From assembly GCF_028583425.1 (NCBI RefSeq), contig NC_072805.1:10808501-10872500 (forward strand): a DNA stretch of 64,000 nucleotides. The letters are read 5' to 3'. The translations under genes and the position numbers were made by a program. Positions 31,810 through 42,232 of this stretch are shown here, piece after piece. Under the pieces are notes generated by a model, which was not told where the DNA came from, did not search any database, and was given only the letters and a program-made list of their open reading frames with translations. Numbering within the stretch: the first letter of the stretch is position 1; the number at the start of each line of letters is the position of its first letter. The stretch is from Eublepharis macularius. Its lineage: Eukaryota; Chordata; Lepidosauria; Squamata; Eublepharidae.

Positions 31810-33340
31810 CATTTGCAAACTAAGAATGGTACAGGCTCCAAAGCATCAGCACACAGGATTGTTTTAGTGTAAAGTGTCAAGAAAGTATCTGAAACCGAGT
31901 TATGGAAGCTCAGTGGCTATATGCCTGCCTTAACGCCACTGAACGCATTGACAGATTTACAGCTTCAGCTCCTCTCTCTCCCAGGGCAGCCCTGTATCCT
32001 GGTGAATGACCTGAGAAAGTTCAAGGCCACAAGCTTCTATCCCTGCTTACGCTTAGCAACAATCCTGCTTTTTAGGAATCCTCCAGCTGTGCTTAGATGG
32101 TCAAAATGCATTTCCATTCTTGTATTTCATTTTATATGCCCACCAAGGGAGGGATGAAGCATGGCTTGTTTTCTTGCTAGGGTTATATGAGACAGATGTT
32201 TAAAAGTTGGCATTTTGTAAACATTTCAGAAATGGCATTTTTAACACAGGAAAAGGGATCCCAGGAACAAAATCACTTTGGTTGGACACACTGCAGCACA
32301 ACCTGTAGAAATTCAACAGGTGCTGTTCCCTATTGCATTGCTGAGTTGTTAATGACATAAAATCAGGCAGAGGAGAGAGAGCAATTTTTTTTATTAACAA
32401 GGTAGTATACAAAAATGCAAAAAAGGAGCTTGAAAAAAATCAGTTGCTTCATAAAATAGTTTTTAGTAAAATGTCTTTATTTCCTTTGTTCACTTCCCTC
32501 CCTTCAGCTTTTGCTGCTCATGAAAATATTTGCATTCTTTGAATGCAATAGCAGTGGAATTTCTGGACCCACATGTACAGGCAGGTTTTGAATTGGGGCC
32601 TCTCATCTCTACAGGCTCCGTGTCAGCAATTTTATCCTTACTTAACGCCAGGAGAAGATAGCAGCGGACGTCTCCCCGCAGGATGGCAGGTATACAATGA
32701 AGGGGGGATTCAGGTATTTAAGTCCTTGTAGTCACTGCTAAGAAAAGATCACTTGCCTTCCCTACATGCACGTTTAAGCCACTTGCTCTTAATGCTGCGG
32801 CAATGAAATCTACTCAGCTTTGGCAAACCCTGTCATAAAAGCCCCAGAATAAATCCAGGATAGGAATGTTCAGCCACACACGCACACCTGCAAATAGTCT
32901 TTAATCTGTTGCAACTCTTTAAACTCTACGGAAAATTCCTGAGATATTTGTCCTAAGCAGTAACCCTCAAATTCACCTCAGATGAAGGATGTACAGTTGG
33001 ATATGAATGAATCAAAATGCAAACAACAACCTCCCTTTATATTAGTATTATTAGTATATGACTTGACTGTGAAATAATACAATGGGCTGTAGAAAATTAA
33101 TTTGGCGGGCCCCCTCTTGGCAGCAAGCGGGTGCTTTACAGCAGCCTGGATGCCACAGGGGGAGGGCGCTGAGGGGATGTGTGGGAAGGAGTGCTTAGGC
33201 CATCAATTCAGTGGGCTGTGTCCTGACAGCAAGTAAATGCTTCACAGCAGCCTTGAGGCCAGAGTCATCAGTAATGCACCTGCACGAGGATAAAAAGTGA
33301 GTCGTCGCCAATACAGCTTGCCTTTTATATAGTAGGATTA
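31810..33340. other. Unassigned sequence
   Basis: No gene or clear repeat seen. A CAGCAAG.GGGTGCTTTACAGC block occurs twice near 33121 and 33226, suggesting a small local duplication. Confidence 0.35.
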
Positions 33341-33344
33341 TTAG

Positions 33345-33415
33345 TATTCATCAGTCAGTCAGTCAGTCCCTTTATTGGCATAAAACAAAGTCAAACAAAA
33401 TAAATTTTTGAATAT
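33345..33415 (-). repeat. LINE 3'-end fragment, family uncertain
   Basis: A CAGTCAGTCAGTCAGTCCC run followed by TTTATTGGCATAAAAC looks like the reversed 3' end of a LINE. Too short to assign a clade. Confidence 0.35.
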
Positions 33416-33419
33416 ACAA

Positions 33420-34225
33420 AAGTATTAGTATTAGCATTATATTATCATTAGTATTAATATTAGTAGCACTAGTATTATTATAACTGATCCAAATTAGAAA
33501 ATTAATTATGGTAATATTTGGAAACATTTGGCTTTGACTGTTATTCTGTTGCTCATCTCTTTGCCTTAAGAGTTCAAGGAGGTAAAAAAAAAGAGTTCAA
33601 GGAAGTCAGAAAGATAAGAGAGAGGGAGATAATTGTTATGGTTGCTTTCCAACCAGCAGAGTTATATGCAGATCCTGCCCTTGGACTGGTCTGTCTTTCC
33701 AAAATGTTATTGTCACCAATGACATTGCTGGCTCATTTACCTCTTGAGAAGGCTTTGATTATTTTATATAAGTATAATAGGACCAACAAGCCCAATAGAA
33801 CCAACTAAAGAATCCCAGCAGAGCCATGGGTCAATGTGGCAAGCCCAAAACAACCAATGTCAAATCAGAGAACAACCTTACACAAAGGACACTACTGCAA
33901 GTCTAACACGGCAATATCAAATCAGAAAATCACAGTAGAACACAGGTTAATGTGGCAAACCCAACAGAACCAACAGCCCCTCATCACTGGTGTTCCTTGT
34001 CCTTCCCATCCCTACAAAGAAGAAACACAACGCCTGAGCAGCATACATGAGCTTTATTTTAGGTGCTTTTGTGGGATCTGTAAATTGAGATACTCATCTA
34101 CTTTCCTAACATCTTTTGTTCCAATGAGATTTGTGGCAAGAACATTTTTGGTGCCATATTATTTTTCTGCACAGGAGTAATCCCCATAAGACTTGAACCT
34201 GTTAATTGTCACCGAATGGTATTTT
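33420..34225. other. Unassigned sequence with local repeats
   Basis: Around 33770-33990 the blocks CAACAAGCCCAATAGAACCAA and AATATCAAATCAGAAAATCAC recur in degraded form (AAACCCAACAGAACCAACAG, AATGTCAAATCAGAGAACAA), a local duplication of about 70-100 bp. No gene. Confidence 0.4.
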
Positions 34226-34229
34226 GGGA

Positions 34230-34650
34230 TAGGCTCTCAGGGCAGGGGGGATAGTCTGCCCCTGGCACCGCCAGGGTGCAGCTGCCAGCCACCGGGAGCA
34301 TGCGGGCGGCTGAGCGAGCGGCTGAGCAGATGGCTAGGAGGCCGGCCGTGCCATTCGCCTGTTCCGCTGACGGCGTGCAAGCGGCAAGCCAACCACCCCA
34401 TCAGTGGGGCAGCCGAATGGTGCGGGCGGCCTCCCAGCCCTCCGCTCAGCCACCCGCTGCTGCCAGCTCCGCGGTACACAGTGCGCTGGGGTGGCCAGCT
34501 TGCCACGCAAGCAGCACACTTCCAGCCTCTGCGTGAAGACGTCACGGAAGTGACATCATCACGCAGCACCGTGAGCACGTGTGCGCCGTGTGCACGCGCA
34601 CAAGCGGGGGAAGCCAGACTTGGGTTGCTCTGGGCGCTGGTAACCCTAGA
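34230..34650. mobile_element. CpG-rich foldback MITE-like element
   Basis: GC- and CpG-rich island in an AT-rich region. A core palindrome spans about 34318-34466: GGCTGAGC, GGCTAGGAGGCCGGCCGTGC and CATTCGCCTG are mirrored by CAGCCGAATG, GCGGGCGGCCTCCCAGCC and GCTCAGCCAC. The right end GGTAACCCTA resembles the TAGGGTTGCC family terminus. Open frames on both strands (up to 199 residues) are low-complexity by-products. Edges are approximate. Confidence 0.6.
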
Positions 34651-35320
34651 TCCGGCCCTGTGGGCTCTAGCCATGCAAACTGACCCTTGAAGTCGCAATC
34701 CTGAATTCACCTGCAAAGCCAGCCCAATTGTTGGGAAATGAAGTGCAAGGTGCATCTTCTCTTCCCACCCTTGTAGAATACTAGTCCCGTCTTTTGACAA
34801 GAGTGAAGTGAGGAAGAGCAGAGTGGGACAAGTCAATGTGTGGTCGAAGCTAGTCCTTGAGATGGCTCATCTGGAATTCTTCGGTCTATTATTTGACTTC
34901 ATCCATTTTATACACACCCACAGACTTCCTTTTAATTGCCTCAATTTTTTTCATTAGAAATATCATTATCCTGCTCAAAACAATGAACAGCGTCGACGTT
35001 CTGGAAAACAATGATACAATAAGGCAAAGTATCCTTTATTCCTGGTAAGTGCTCTTCATCTTCATGGCTTCTGTGCAGGCAAGCCATGGAGATTTCCAGA
35101 ACTTTCTAGAAGACTAGGAACACCCCTTCTCCCTTTGGAGTTTTCCAGCCAATTTTTACCATCGCAGAGAGAGGATTTCCATTGCTATTCTCTCCTTTTC
35201 CTCTCATCATCCTTGAGGCTGAGGAGAATTATTTCAAGTTTTGAACCCTCAATAGACATTCTAGAGAAAAATGCAGCTACATTTAAAGAAGCAAAGTTTC
35301 TGTCTTTCGATGTATTGTCG
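34651..35320. other. Unassigned sequence
   Basis: No gene or repeat recognised. Confidence 0.3.
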
Positions 35321-35322
35321 AC

Positions 35323-35445
35323 CCTGAGAGATCTCTGTCTTTTGGTGCTACACCTCTGAAGATGCCAGCCACAGCTGCTGGCGAAACATCAGGAACTACA
35401 ATGCCAAGACCACGGCAATACAGCCCGGAAAACCCACAACAACCA
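35323..35445 (+). mobile_element. Penelope-like tail, copy 2
   Basis: Near-identical to 19106-19237: GAGAGATCTCTGTCTTTTGG, the hammerhead-like core (35349-35390, here GAAACATC rather than GAAACGTC) and the AATACAGCCCGGAAAACCC end. No coding part is attached. Confidence 0.75.
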
Positions 35446-35578
35446 TCTATTTCTGTCTTTCCCTTCATCATTATGGCTCGAGAGAGGCTTTTTCGAGATG
35501 CTGGAAAACACCAGCCTGATTAAAGGCGCCTGCCTCCCCCCGCCCCACCAAATATGAATTAACTATCCATGTGTGTGA

Positions 35579-35611
<33 letters not shown>

Positions 35612-36550
35612 CGTGCTAATTTTATCCTGGGATGATTTTTTTAAAGCTCAACTTGCTTTTCACTACTAAATAACTGCAGATATCAGGGTGGGCTTGGTCT
35701 TCTAAACTGCCACTGAATTCCGTGGATCAATAGTCTCGGGATGTTCCTGTTCCTTTAAGTGAAGCTTGCACAATAGACCTTTCTGTTCAATGTAACTTTG
35801 AATGTCGGTAGTTAAACTAACATTAGCAAATATGGAAAGTGACCTCATAATATATCTTTTTTTATTTTTTAAAAAATATTATGCAGTATTTTATGAACTA
35901 TTACTATGAGGCTGAAAACTGTTGTGCAAGGCATTTAACTGAAGAAGAAAATTCCTACAAGGCTCTTTATTAATGGAGTTGTGTTCTGTTATGGTTAACA
36001 GAAATGATCATAAAGCAGGTCATGTGAAAGAATGGATTTGGTTTTTTTTTACCACTGCAGAAGAATCTATAGAGAAGCAGGGTTTTGTTTTGTTTTAAAT
36101 TATTTTTTAAATTACAGAATATTGTGTTGCTTGTTTACCCTAAGACTTTGCAGGGGTTCTACTCAGCCCTGTTTTCTGGTATCCTTTTGGCTGAAGAGGA
36201 TGGAGATTGCTTCTGGGACCAGCTGCATTCAAGGTATGCACTCAAGCACTGAGCTAAGCCCCACCTCCATACATCAGGGAACAACTCCAAATTAAAATTA
36301 GCCCCTGGGAAAGGGCCACACACCCCAAGGAGAGAGAAAGAGGCAAACTGCCTGCCTAGCCAGCCCCCTGCGGCACACGGCTTGGCCGAATGCCACCTTC
36401 CCTCTGCCACGTGGGGCTCAGGTAGGCCAAGCACTGCCTTCCCTGACACTGTGTGCAGCTCAGGCCATGCAGACGCTGCCCATCCCACCCGGGTGGAGAG
36501 GGCAGCCTGTTGGCCTTCTTGGAAAAGTCCCAGTGGCCATAATGGATGAT
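35446..36550. other. Unassigned sequence with a (GT)n tract
   Basis: A (GT)n microsatellite lies at about 35581-35609. No gene seen. A frame at 36159-36650 is open only because it runs through the microsatellite that follows. Confidence 0.4.
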
Positions 36551-36552
36551 CT

Positions 36553-36658
<106 letters not shown>

Positions 36659-36909
36659 CTTTTGGGTGCTAGCCAGACAGGAAAAAACAACCAATTTGTT
36701 GCGCATTTTTCATGCTATGATACATAGCTGGCATTACACTTGTTGTAGGAAAACAACAAACAAGCATGTTGCAAGAAAACAATATTCTATCCAACATAAG
36801 CAGTGGAATAAGCAAAGATCCAATCCTGCTTAGAAGTATTTCAAGTGCCAGAGTCAAGGTGTTGCAGAATTCATCTAATATGATGGTAGAACATAACTGA
36901 GATCCAGAC

Positions 36910-37106
36910 TACGGCCGATTCCAGATGGCCCCCCGCCTCGTGAAACGTCGCGCGTCGTTGTGCAGAAAACGTGAAATATCGCGTTTTCTCGCACGAGTTT
37001 TGCGCGACATCGCGCAAAACTCACGCGAGAAAACGCAATATTTCGCGTTTTCTGCACGACGACGCGCGACGTTTCGCGAGGCAGGGGGCCGTCTGGAATC
37101 AGCCTA
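36910..37106. mobile_element. CpG-rich foldback MITE
   Basis: 197-bp near-perfect palindrome with arms of about 95 bp. The ends read GGCCGATTCCAGATGGCC at the left and (reversed) GGCTGATTCCAGACGGCC at the right. The arms are full of CGCG/CGTC motifs. Each mismatch I find between the arms is a CpG in one arm facing TpG or CpA in the other. No clear target duplication, so the superfamily is unknown. Confidence 0.85.
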
Positions 37107-37505
37107 CATTTTCCTTCAGTGGAATGGAACTTTCCAGCCCACTAACCTCCTCAAAATGGGGACCCTGAGGAATGTGAAAGGAGTCTGCAGTGGGAAGGGT
37201 GGATTGGTGGAAATCACCGATTTAGTCTGGATCCAACCTTGAAAGCTTACGTTGTTGTGCTGTTGGGAGCCGCTTCAGACTTTCAGTGAGTGTGGAGGCA
37301 CAGGTTTCTGTGAGCTATAAAGGAGGCGCATTTCCCCTTCTACTTGGGGGTACATGTGGCCGCCTGCCATAATGGACTGTGGCTCTCTGATCCACTGGGT
37401 ACTTGGAGATGCACACACTTCCATAGCCTGAGCACAATTAGCCCACTTGTCTAATTCAAATGAGGCTAACAGTTCAGACCCCCAAGTTCCTGACAGAAAG
37501 GAAGG
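37107..37505. other. Unassigned sequence
   Basis: No gene or repeat recognised. Confidence 0.3.
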
Positions 37506-37507
37506 AA

Positions 37508-37665
37508 CACCAGCATTGTGGCAAAGTGGGTAGAGCGTAGGGCTTGCACTGGGGTGGCTTGGATTTCAGACCCTACTCAGCCATGCTAGTCACTGGTGAC
37601 CCTGCTTCAGCAGTTCTCAGCTTCTCTTACCTCACAGGGTTGTTAGGAAACCATGTGCACCATCC
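37508..37665 (+). mobile_element. MIR-like SINE fragment
   Basis: GGCAAAGTGGGTAGAGCGTA (A-box-like), a GGATTTCAGACCC-like B box and TTACCTCACAGGGTTGTTAG. Decayed tRNA-derived SINE. Confidence 0.6.
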
Positions 37666-38600
37666 TAAACTCCGTGGACTAAAGAGAGGAGTTCTAATGA
37701 AGACTAATGAACAAGCTGGGTCTTGTACATGTGTTGCAGTAGGCCAATGAACAGACGCTGGTTTCTGTAGTGCACGGACTCTCCTGGCTTGTCACGTTAG
37801 AAAGGTCAGTGTTTTAGTTTATTTCAGAGTTTCCTCTTGTTGTACATTTGTAGTTACAATGAAGTTAATAGTTGGTTATTTACCTTCTTTGTGGCTTCCC
37901 CTTTAACAATTTCCATGGTTGATGTGGTAGCGCATCTGCCCATGGAGACCTGATGCAAAGACGGTGAGGTAAATCTTTCCAATGAGCCTCTATATCACAC
38001 CACCATTTCCTAGTTCTAAAGGGTATGGTGTTCCATCAACCTTCAATTAGAGCAATTTTCTTTGGCGCTTAATTTTTTATTCAAGAGAGCTGTCAAATTA
38101 TGTTCCATCATTCCCAAATGAATGAGTTTAAAAAATTTAAGCAAAGGACCAGAGCATGATTGGTTCAGTAAATCAATACTCTCTGTCTGGATTAATCACC
38201 TTTGTCTGACTATTAATTGGAATGATACTGCCCACAGACACTTCACAAAATGCATTACAATGTGACCGCAACATGCTCTTGTTCACCCATTCGTAGTTGT
38301 TTAATTTTTTGGCATCTACCAGCCATGCTTTCAGCCATCTGTGGGGGTGAATATCACTTATGTTTCTATCTATAATCCATATTTTTAAATTGTTCTTTAA
38401 ATTAATAATTATTAATTTATTGAAATAGTCTCTACTCTGATTAATATTGCAATGCAGATTTCATCTAAAATGTTGGAAATATGAGATTGTTGTGCCAATA
38501 AATTTGGGGACAGACTTAGAAAAATCCATAATGCTTTCATCTGACAGCCTTCAGGTTGCATAAATGGTGGTTTTCCTATCAGTTTTCATCTTCAAAACAA
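37666..38600. other. Unassigned sequence
   Basis: No gene or repeat recognised; AT-rich. Confidence 0.3.
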
Positions 38601-38604
38601 CTTT

Positions 38605-38825
38605 TTTATTTGCTTAATTTATATCCTGAATTTCTTCCCAATGGGACCAAAGCAGTTTACATTGTTCTCCTCGCCTCCATTTTATCTTCACAACAACCCA
38701 GAGGGGTAGGTTTAACTGAGTGTGCGTGACTGGCCCAAGGTCCCCCAACAAAGCTTCCATGGCCAAGTGGGGATTCGAATCTGTCTCCCCAAAACTGATC
38801 TGACTAACTAATACAGTATACTAAG
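38605..38825 (-). mobile_element. MIR-like SINE, minus strand
   Basis: Same order as 30966-31185: GACCAAAGCAGTTTACATTG, TTCACAACAACCCAGAGGGG, GGCCCAAGGTCCCCCAACAA and GGGGATTCGAATCTG (B-box complement). Confidence 0.7.
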
Positions 38826-39870
38826 ACCATAAAGCCTGTAATATATTGTGACTGTAAATGAAAAACCTACAGACCTAAGTACTAATTTAAAGCTTACAAC
38901 AGCCATGATGCCATGGTTCAAAGCAAAGTACACACACAGAGAAACAACTGAGCTCAATAATTTAAGTGATCAATTGGTAACAGTACCGCAACAAGCCAAA
39001 ACCCAAAGGACAAATGGATTTTCCTTGAAGAAACAAACACCCCTAGAATTTCAGGCAAAGTTGAATGTGTTTTAAACTAGCAACTTCCTTAGGTTGGGCC
39101 TGTTCTTGTTTATCATGTTCCATAAAGCAGTTGATTTTTTTTTAACTCTACAAACTTTCAAGAGCAGCTGCAGTAGCTCTTCTTTTAGTCATATTAAAAT
39201 TGAAAAGTTAAAAAAACACAATCTCCTGGAAGCCTCCATGTCCACAATAAAGATTAAACATTATATTGTTTGAGCAAAATCAGTTGTGTACTGTGTGTTA
39301 TGAATGGAAAAGTGGAAAGACTCATCCAGGACCATGAATTTTCCACAGCCATTGCTGGGTGCTGAACAGGCACCAAGAATGTTGCAAAAAGAGTGGAAGG
39401 GAGGCTTTGTTTGGAGACCTTTCTCTATCCTAACATTGGCAACTTTTAACATAAAGGAAAATGAAGCCTCATGAAATTTTTGTACAGTTAGCTAGTCCTC
39501 AACATCAATCACTGCTATTGTGAACGGTCCAGGTTCTCTTTGATCATATTTTCTTAGAGTCACAGTAATGCTACTGTTCACATATTTTCCTTCGTAGTCT
39601 CATATATGAATGTCTGCCAGTGAGCACCTCCTACCTGCATCTGAAGACCTGCTATATGAGCTTTAGGCCACAAAATCATCTTGGAATAAAAGCTTGTTAG
39701 TCTTTGAGCTGTCCCTAGGCTCTTGCTTATTTTTGCTGCAATGGGCTATAATATGACTAATGCTCTGGAGAAGTCATCGTTTTTTTAAAAACAAACTTTG
39801 TGAAGTGCAGTAAAGTCATTGATTCCAATGGCATTAGACTTGCATTGGATTGTGACATTTCAGTGGTTTT
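38826..39870. other. Unassigned sequence
   Basis: No gene. A fragment near 39690-39720 (AATAAAAGCTTGTTAGTCTT) resembles the tail of the hammerhead-bearing repeat. Confidence 0.35.
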
Positions 39871-39875
39871 GTTGT

Positions 39876-40030
39876 TTTAAGAACATCAAAGGTGCCCTGC
39901 TGGATCAGACCAGTAGTCCATCTAGTCCAACATCTTGTCTCACACAGCAGTCAACTAGTTTCCCTGAAGGGCTAATAACAAGGCATGGAAGCCAAGAACT
40001 TCCCCTGATGTTGCTTATTAGCACTGAAAA
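39876..40030 (-). mobile_element. CR1/L3-like LINE 3' end, minus strand
   Basis: Begins TAAGAACATCAAAGGTGCCC, then TGCTGGATCAGACCAGTAGT, CCATCTAGTCCAACATC, CACACAGCAG and CCCCTGATGTTGC. It is the reverse of the type of 3' end seen at 2815-3293. Confidence 0.8.
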
Positions 40031-40117
40031 TCAAAGGTTTGTTTTATGCTGAACTTCCTGTTTTGCATGTAATTTTTTGCTCTTATTGTTTTAATAGATT
40101 GTGCTGACTTGTTTCTT

Positions 40118-40120
40118 CGA

Positions 40121-40208
<88 letters not shown>

Positions 40209-40209
40209 A
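40118..40209. repeat. (GAAA)n microsatellite
   Basis: About 23 uninterrupted tetranucleotide units. The Lys-Glu-Arg open frame across it is an artefact. Confidence 0.97.
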
Positions 40210-41257
40210 GCTTCTCCCCTTCAGAGGTGATGTACAGCAGCAAGCACTTTATGGATAGCCTTACAAGTTTCAGGTTGATAAGGACGGATCAGATAAGCCT
40301 TGCATTGTGAGAAAAAGATACTTTCAACAATAGAAAGGGATGGGGGGTGGAGACATACAACAGATCTCTGATTACAGGCTTTTGTAGAAAGCCTGGGGGC
40401 AGAGGGAAGAGTCAAAGGTTGCTGTGGGAACCCTAATCCTTAGAGACTGAATCAATGCTAAGAAGTAAGCCTCCAGGATTTCTATTAAACTGAACTTTCA
40501 GAATCAAGATAAAAATAGAAAGTGGAGATACAGATATAGAGGCGAGCTGTCAATCAAGGCTCTGATATCCCAGTAACTCCGCTAAGATTTCCGGCTACCT
40601 TGCTCTGTTCCCAGCCTCACTTGAGCTTGGGGGGAGATATGCAAGACTCCAGAGACTCGACAATAGACTAACATATATTAACATTCATAGAGAAGAGGGA
40701 AACCCTATATGCTAGTTAACCACAACCACCTGTGCATTTTCTTTTCTTTTCTTAAAAAAAAAGTGACTCAACTTTCTCAAACTCTGTAGAACAATGGCTG
40801 TATACAATGAAGACACATTACACACTGGAGAACTCTTTTCCTTGTGGCACTTTGAATTATCTGTGATTAAATGTAAAGTTAAGGAGCCCAGAAACTCCAC
40901 AGTCAGACTCATTGTGGATACCTCCATTTGCATGTGTCCTATGCTCCCTCTTCTGATGTGACTTGTTTGCAGAAGATCTGTGTCTTCAGACACCTGTTTG
41001 TGTGCCTTGAGAGTGACTGTACTGAGCTGAATGGGAGCTGACTGGTAAATGGGCATAACGATGCCTCTAGATGACCTGCTGCTTAAACTTCTCTGGAGCA
41101 GAACTGCAACTTTCACTAGGCTGATCCTCACCCTCTTGATGACGGTAGGGCCCACGCTAGCAGGAAATTCTGAACAGGGCACCAATCTACTCACCAGGAT
41201 CTTTTAAAGTTTCTGTTAGCGATGAACATTTCCTGCTTAGGATATCGATCAAGATGG
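40210..41257. other. Unassigned sequence
   Basis: No gene seen. A 160-residue frame on the minus strand (40712-41194) has no motif I recognise and no supporting context. Confidence 0.35.
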
Positions 41258-41408
41258 GTTTGTCTGTAGCTGTAGAAAAGAGCAAGAGTCCAGTAGTACC
41301 TATAAGACTAACAAAATGAAGTGAGCTGAAGAAGTGAGCTGTGACTCACAAAAGCTCATACCCTACCACAAATGTTGTTAGTCTTATAGGTGCTACTGGG
41401 CTCTTGCT
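41258..41408. mobile_element. Inverted pair of hammerhead-like repeats, second family
   Basis: GTAGAAAAGAGCAAGAGTCC, CAGTAG.ACCTATAAGACT and AACAAAATGA at the left are mirrored by GTTAGTCTTATAGGTGCTAC, TGGGCTCTTGCTCTTTTCTAC at the right. Between them, CTGAAGAAGTGAGCTGTGAC followed by TCACAAAAGCTCATA resembles the hammerhead core in degraded form (CTGATGA changed to CTGAAGA, GAAA to AAAA). Confidence 0.6.
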
Positions 41409-41439
41409 CTTTTCTACTTAGGATATTATCAATCATCTC

Positions 41440-41770
41440 TTGTTTTATATGTTATGTATTGGGCTTGTTTCAAGGAAAACAGGGCTCCTTAGGTAGCCAA
41501 GCCTACTGGGAATTAGAGTTATCAGCAACCAATAGCTTCCCCTGGATAGGAGCCAATCGTGGTCTTGTAAACATGTTACCTTTTGTTTAGTGCATGCAAA
41601 TGAAGGATCCTAGTGCCTGTGTTCTTATTGGGGAGTTATGGAAATGGGGTGGAGTTAGAGGTGTATATATCTGGCTCCCTCGGGAGCCACGTTGTTTTTT
41701 TGCAAATAAAGTTACTATCATGAGCTGAAGTCACTGCGTGGCTGACATCACTTGAGCACAAAGCTCAATA
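41440..41770 (+). mobile_element. Putative solo LTR
   Basis: Candidate only. TGTTATGTATTGGGC at the left, a promoter-like GTGTATATATCTGG at about 41660, a GCAAATAAAG polyadenylation-like signal near 41702 and a TGACATCACTTGAGCACA end. The order TATA, AATAAA, end is that of an LTR. No target duplication identified and no internal retroviral genes in the window. Confidence 0.4.
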
Positions 41771-41774
41771 TATT

Positions 41775-42232
41775 ATAGGCCTAAAGCAGAAGCTGTGGGG
41801 TGACCAAAGGAACCAAGGGTACTCAGCGTCTCTAAGCATCTCCATCCAGCCCACCAGTTAAGAGCTGCCTCTCAAGCCCTGCTCTCTGCCCCCTTGCCTT
41901 CAGAGGTGAGGCGGGCAGTGACTACAAACAGGGCATTCTCTGTGGTGGCCCTTGGACGGCTCTCTCCCTTGAGGAATACCTACTGCCTGCTTCACTTTCT
42001 TTCAGGCATCAGGTCAATGCATATCTTTTTACCCAGGCTTTTAATTAAGGGGGCTATCTTAATCAGATTTTTAACGGTCTGCTCTATTTTATAGACAGCT
42101 TTTATACTGCTTATGTCCACTGGCTTTTGTTTTAACGGTTCGTTGTTTCATAAGGTTATATTATATTAATTATAAGCCGCCTCACACATTTCTGAAGAGG
42201 TGGCATAGAAATATTCTAATAAATAAGCACCT
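41775..42232 (+). mobile_element. L2-type LINE 3' end
   Basis: Non-coding L2-like tail: AGGCGGGCAGTGACTACAAA, TACCCAGGCTTTTAATTAAG, then ATTATAAGCCGCCTCACACA, GAAGAGGTGGCATAGAAAT and the terminal AATAAATAAG. The GCCGCC...TAGAAAT...AATAAA order is typical of L2 ends. Confidence 0.7.

Noticed and set aside
34237..34836. 199-residue minus-strand open frame
   Set aside because: It runs through a CpG-rich palindromic block that is open on both strands, has no domain motif and shows mixed low-complexity composition.
40118..40209. Regular repeats that might suggest a CRISPR array
   Set aside because: Simple tetranucleotide repeat without spacers, in vertebrate DNA.
40101..40310. Lys-Glu-Arg-rich open frame
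   Set aside because: Produced by the (GAAA)n microsatellite.
40712..41194. 160-residue minus-strand frame, considered as a neighbouring gene
   Set aside because: No motif recognised. NTF3, a known ANO2 neighbour in mammals, would give a long single coding exon, which is absent here.
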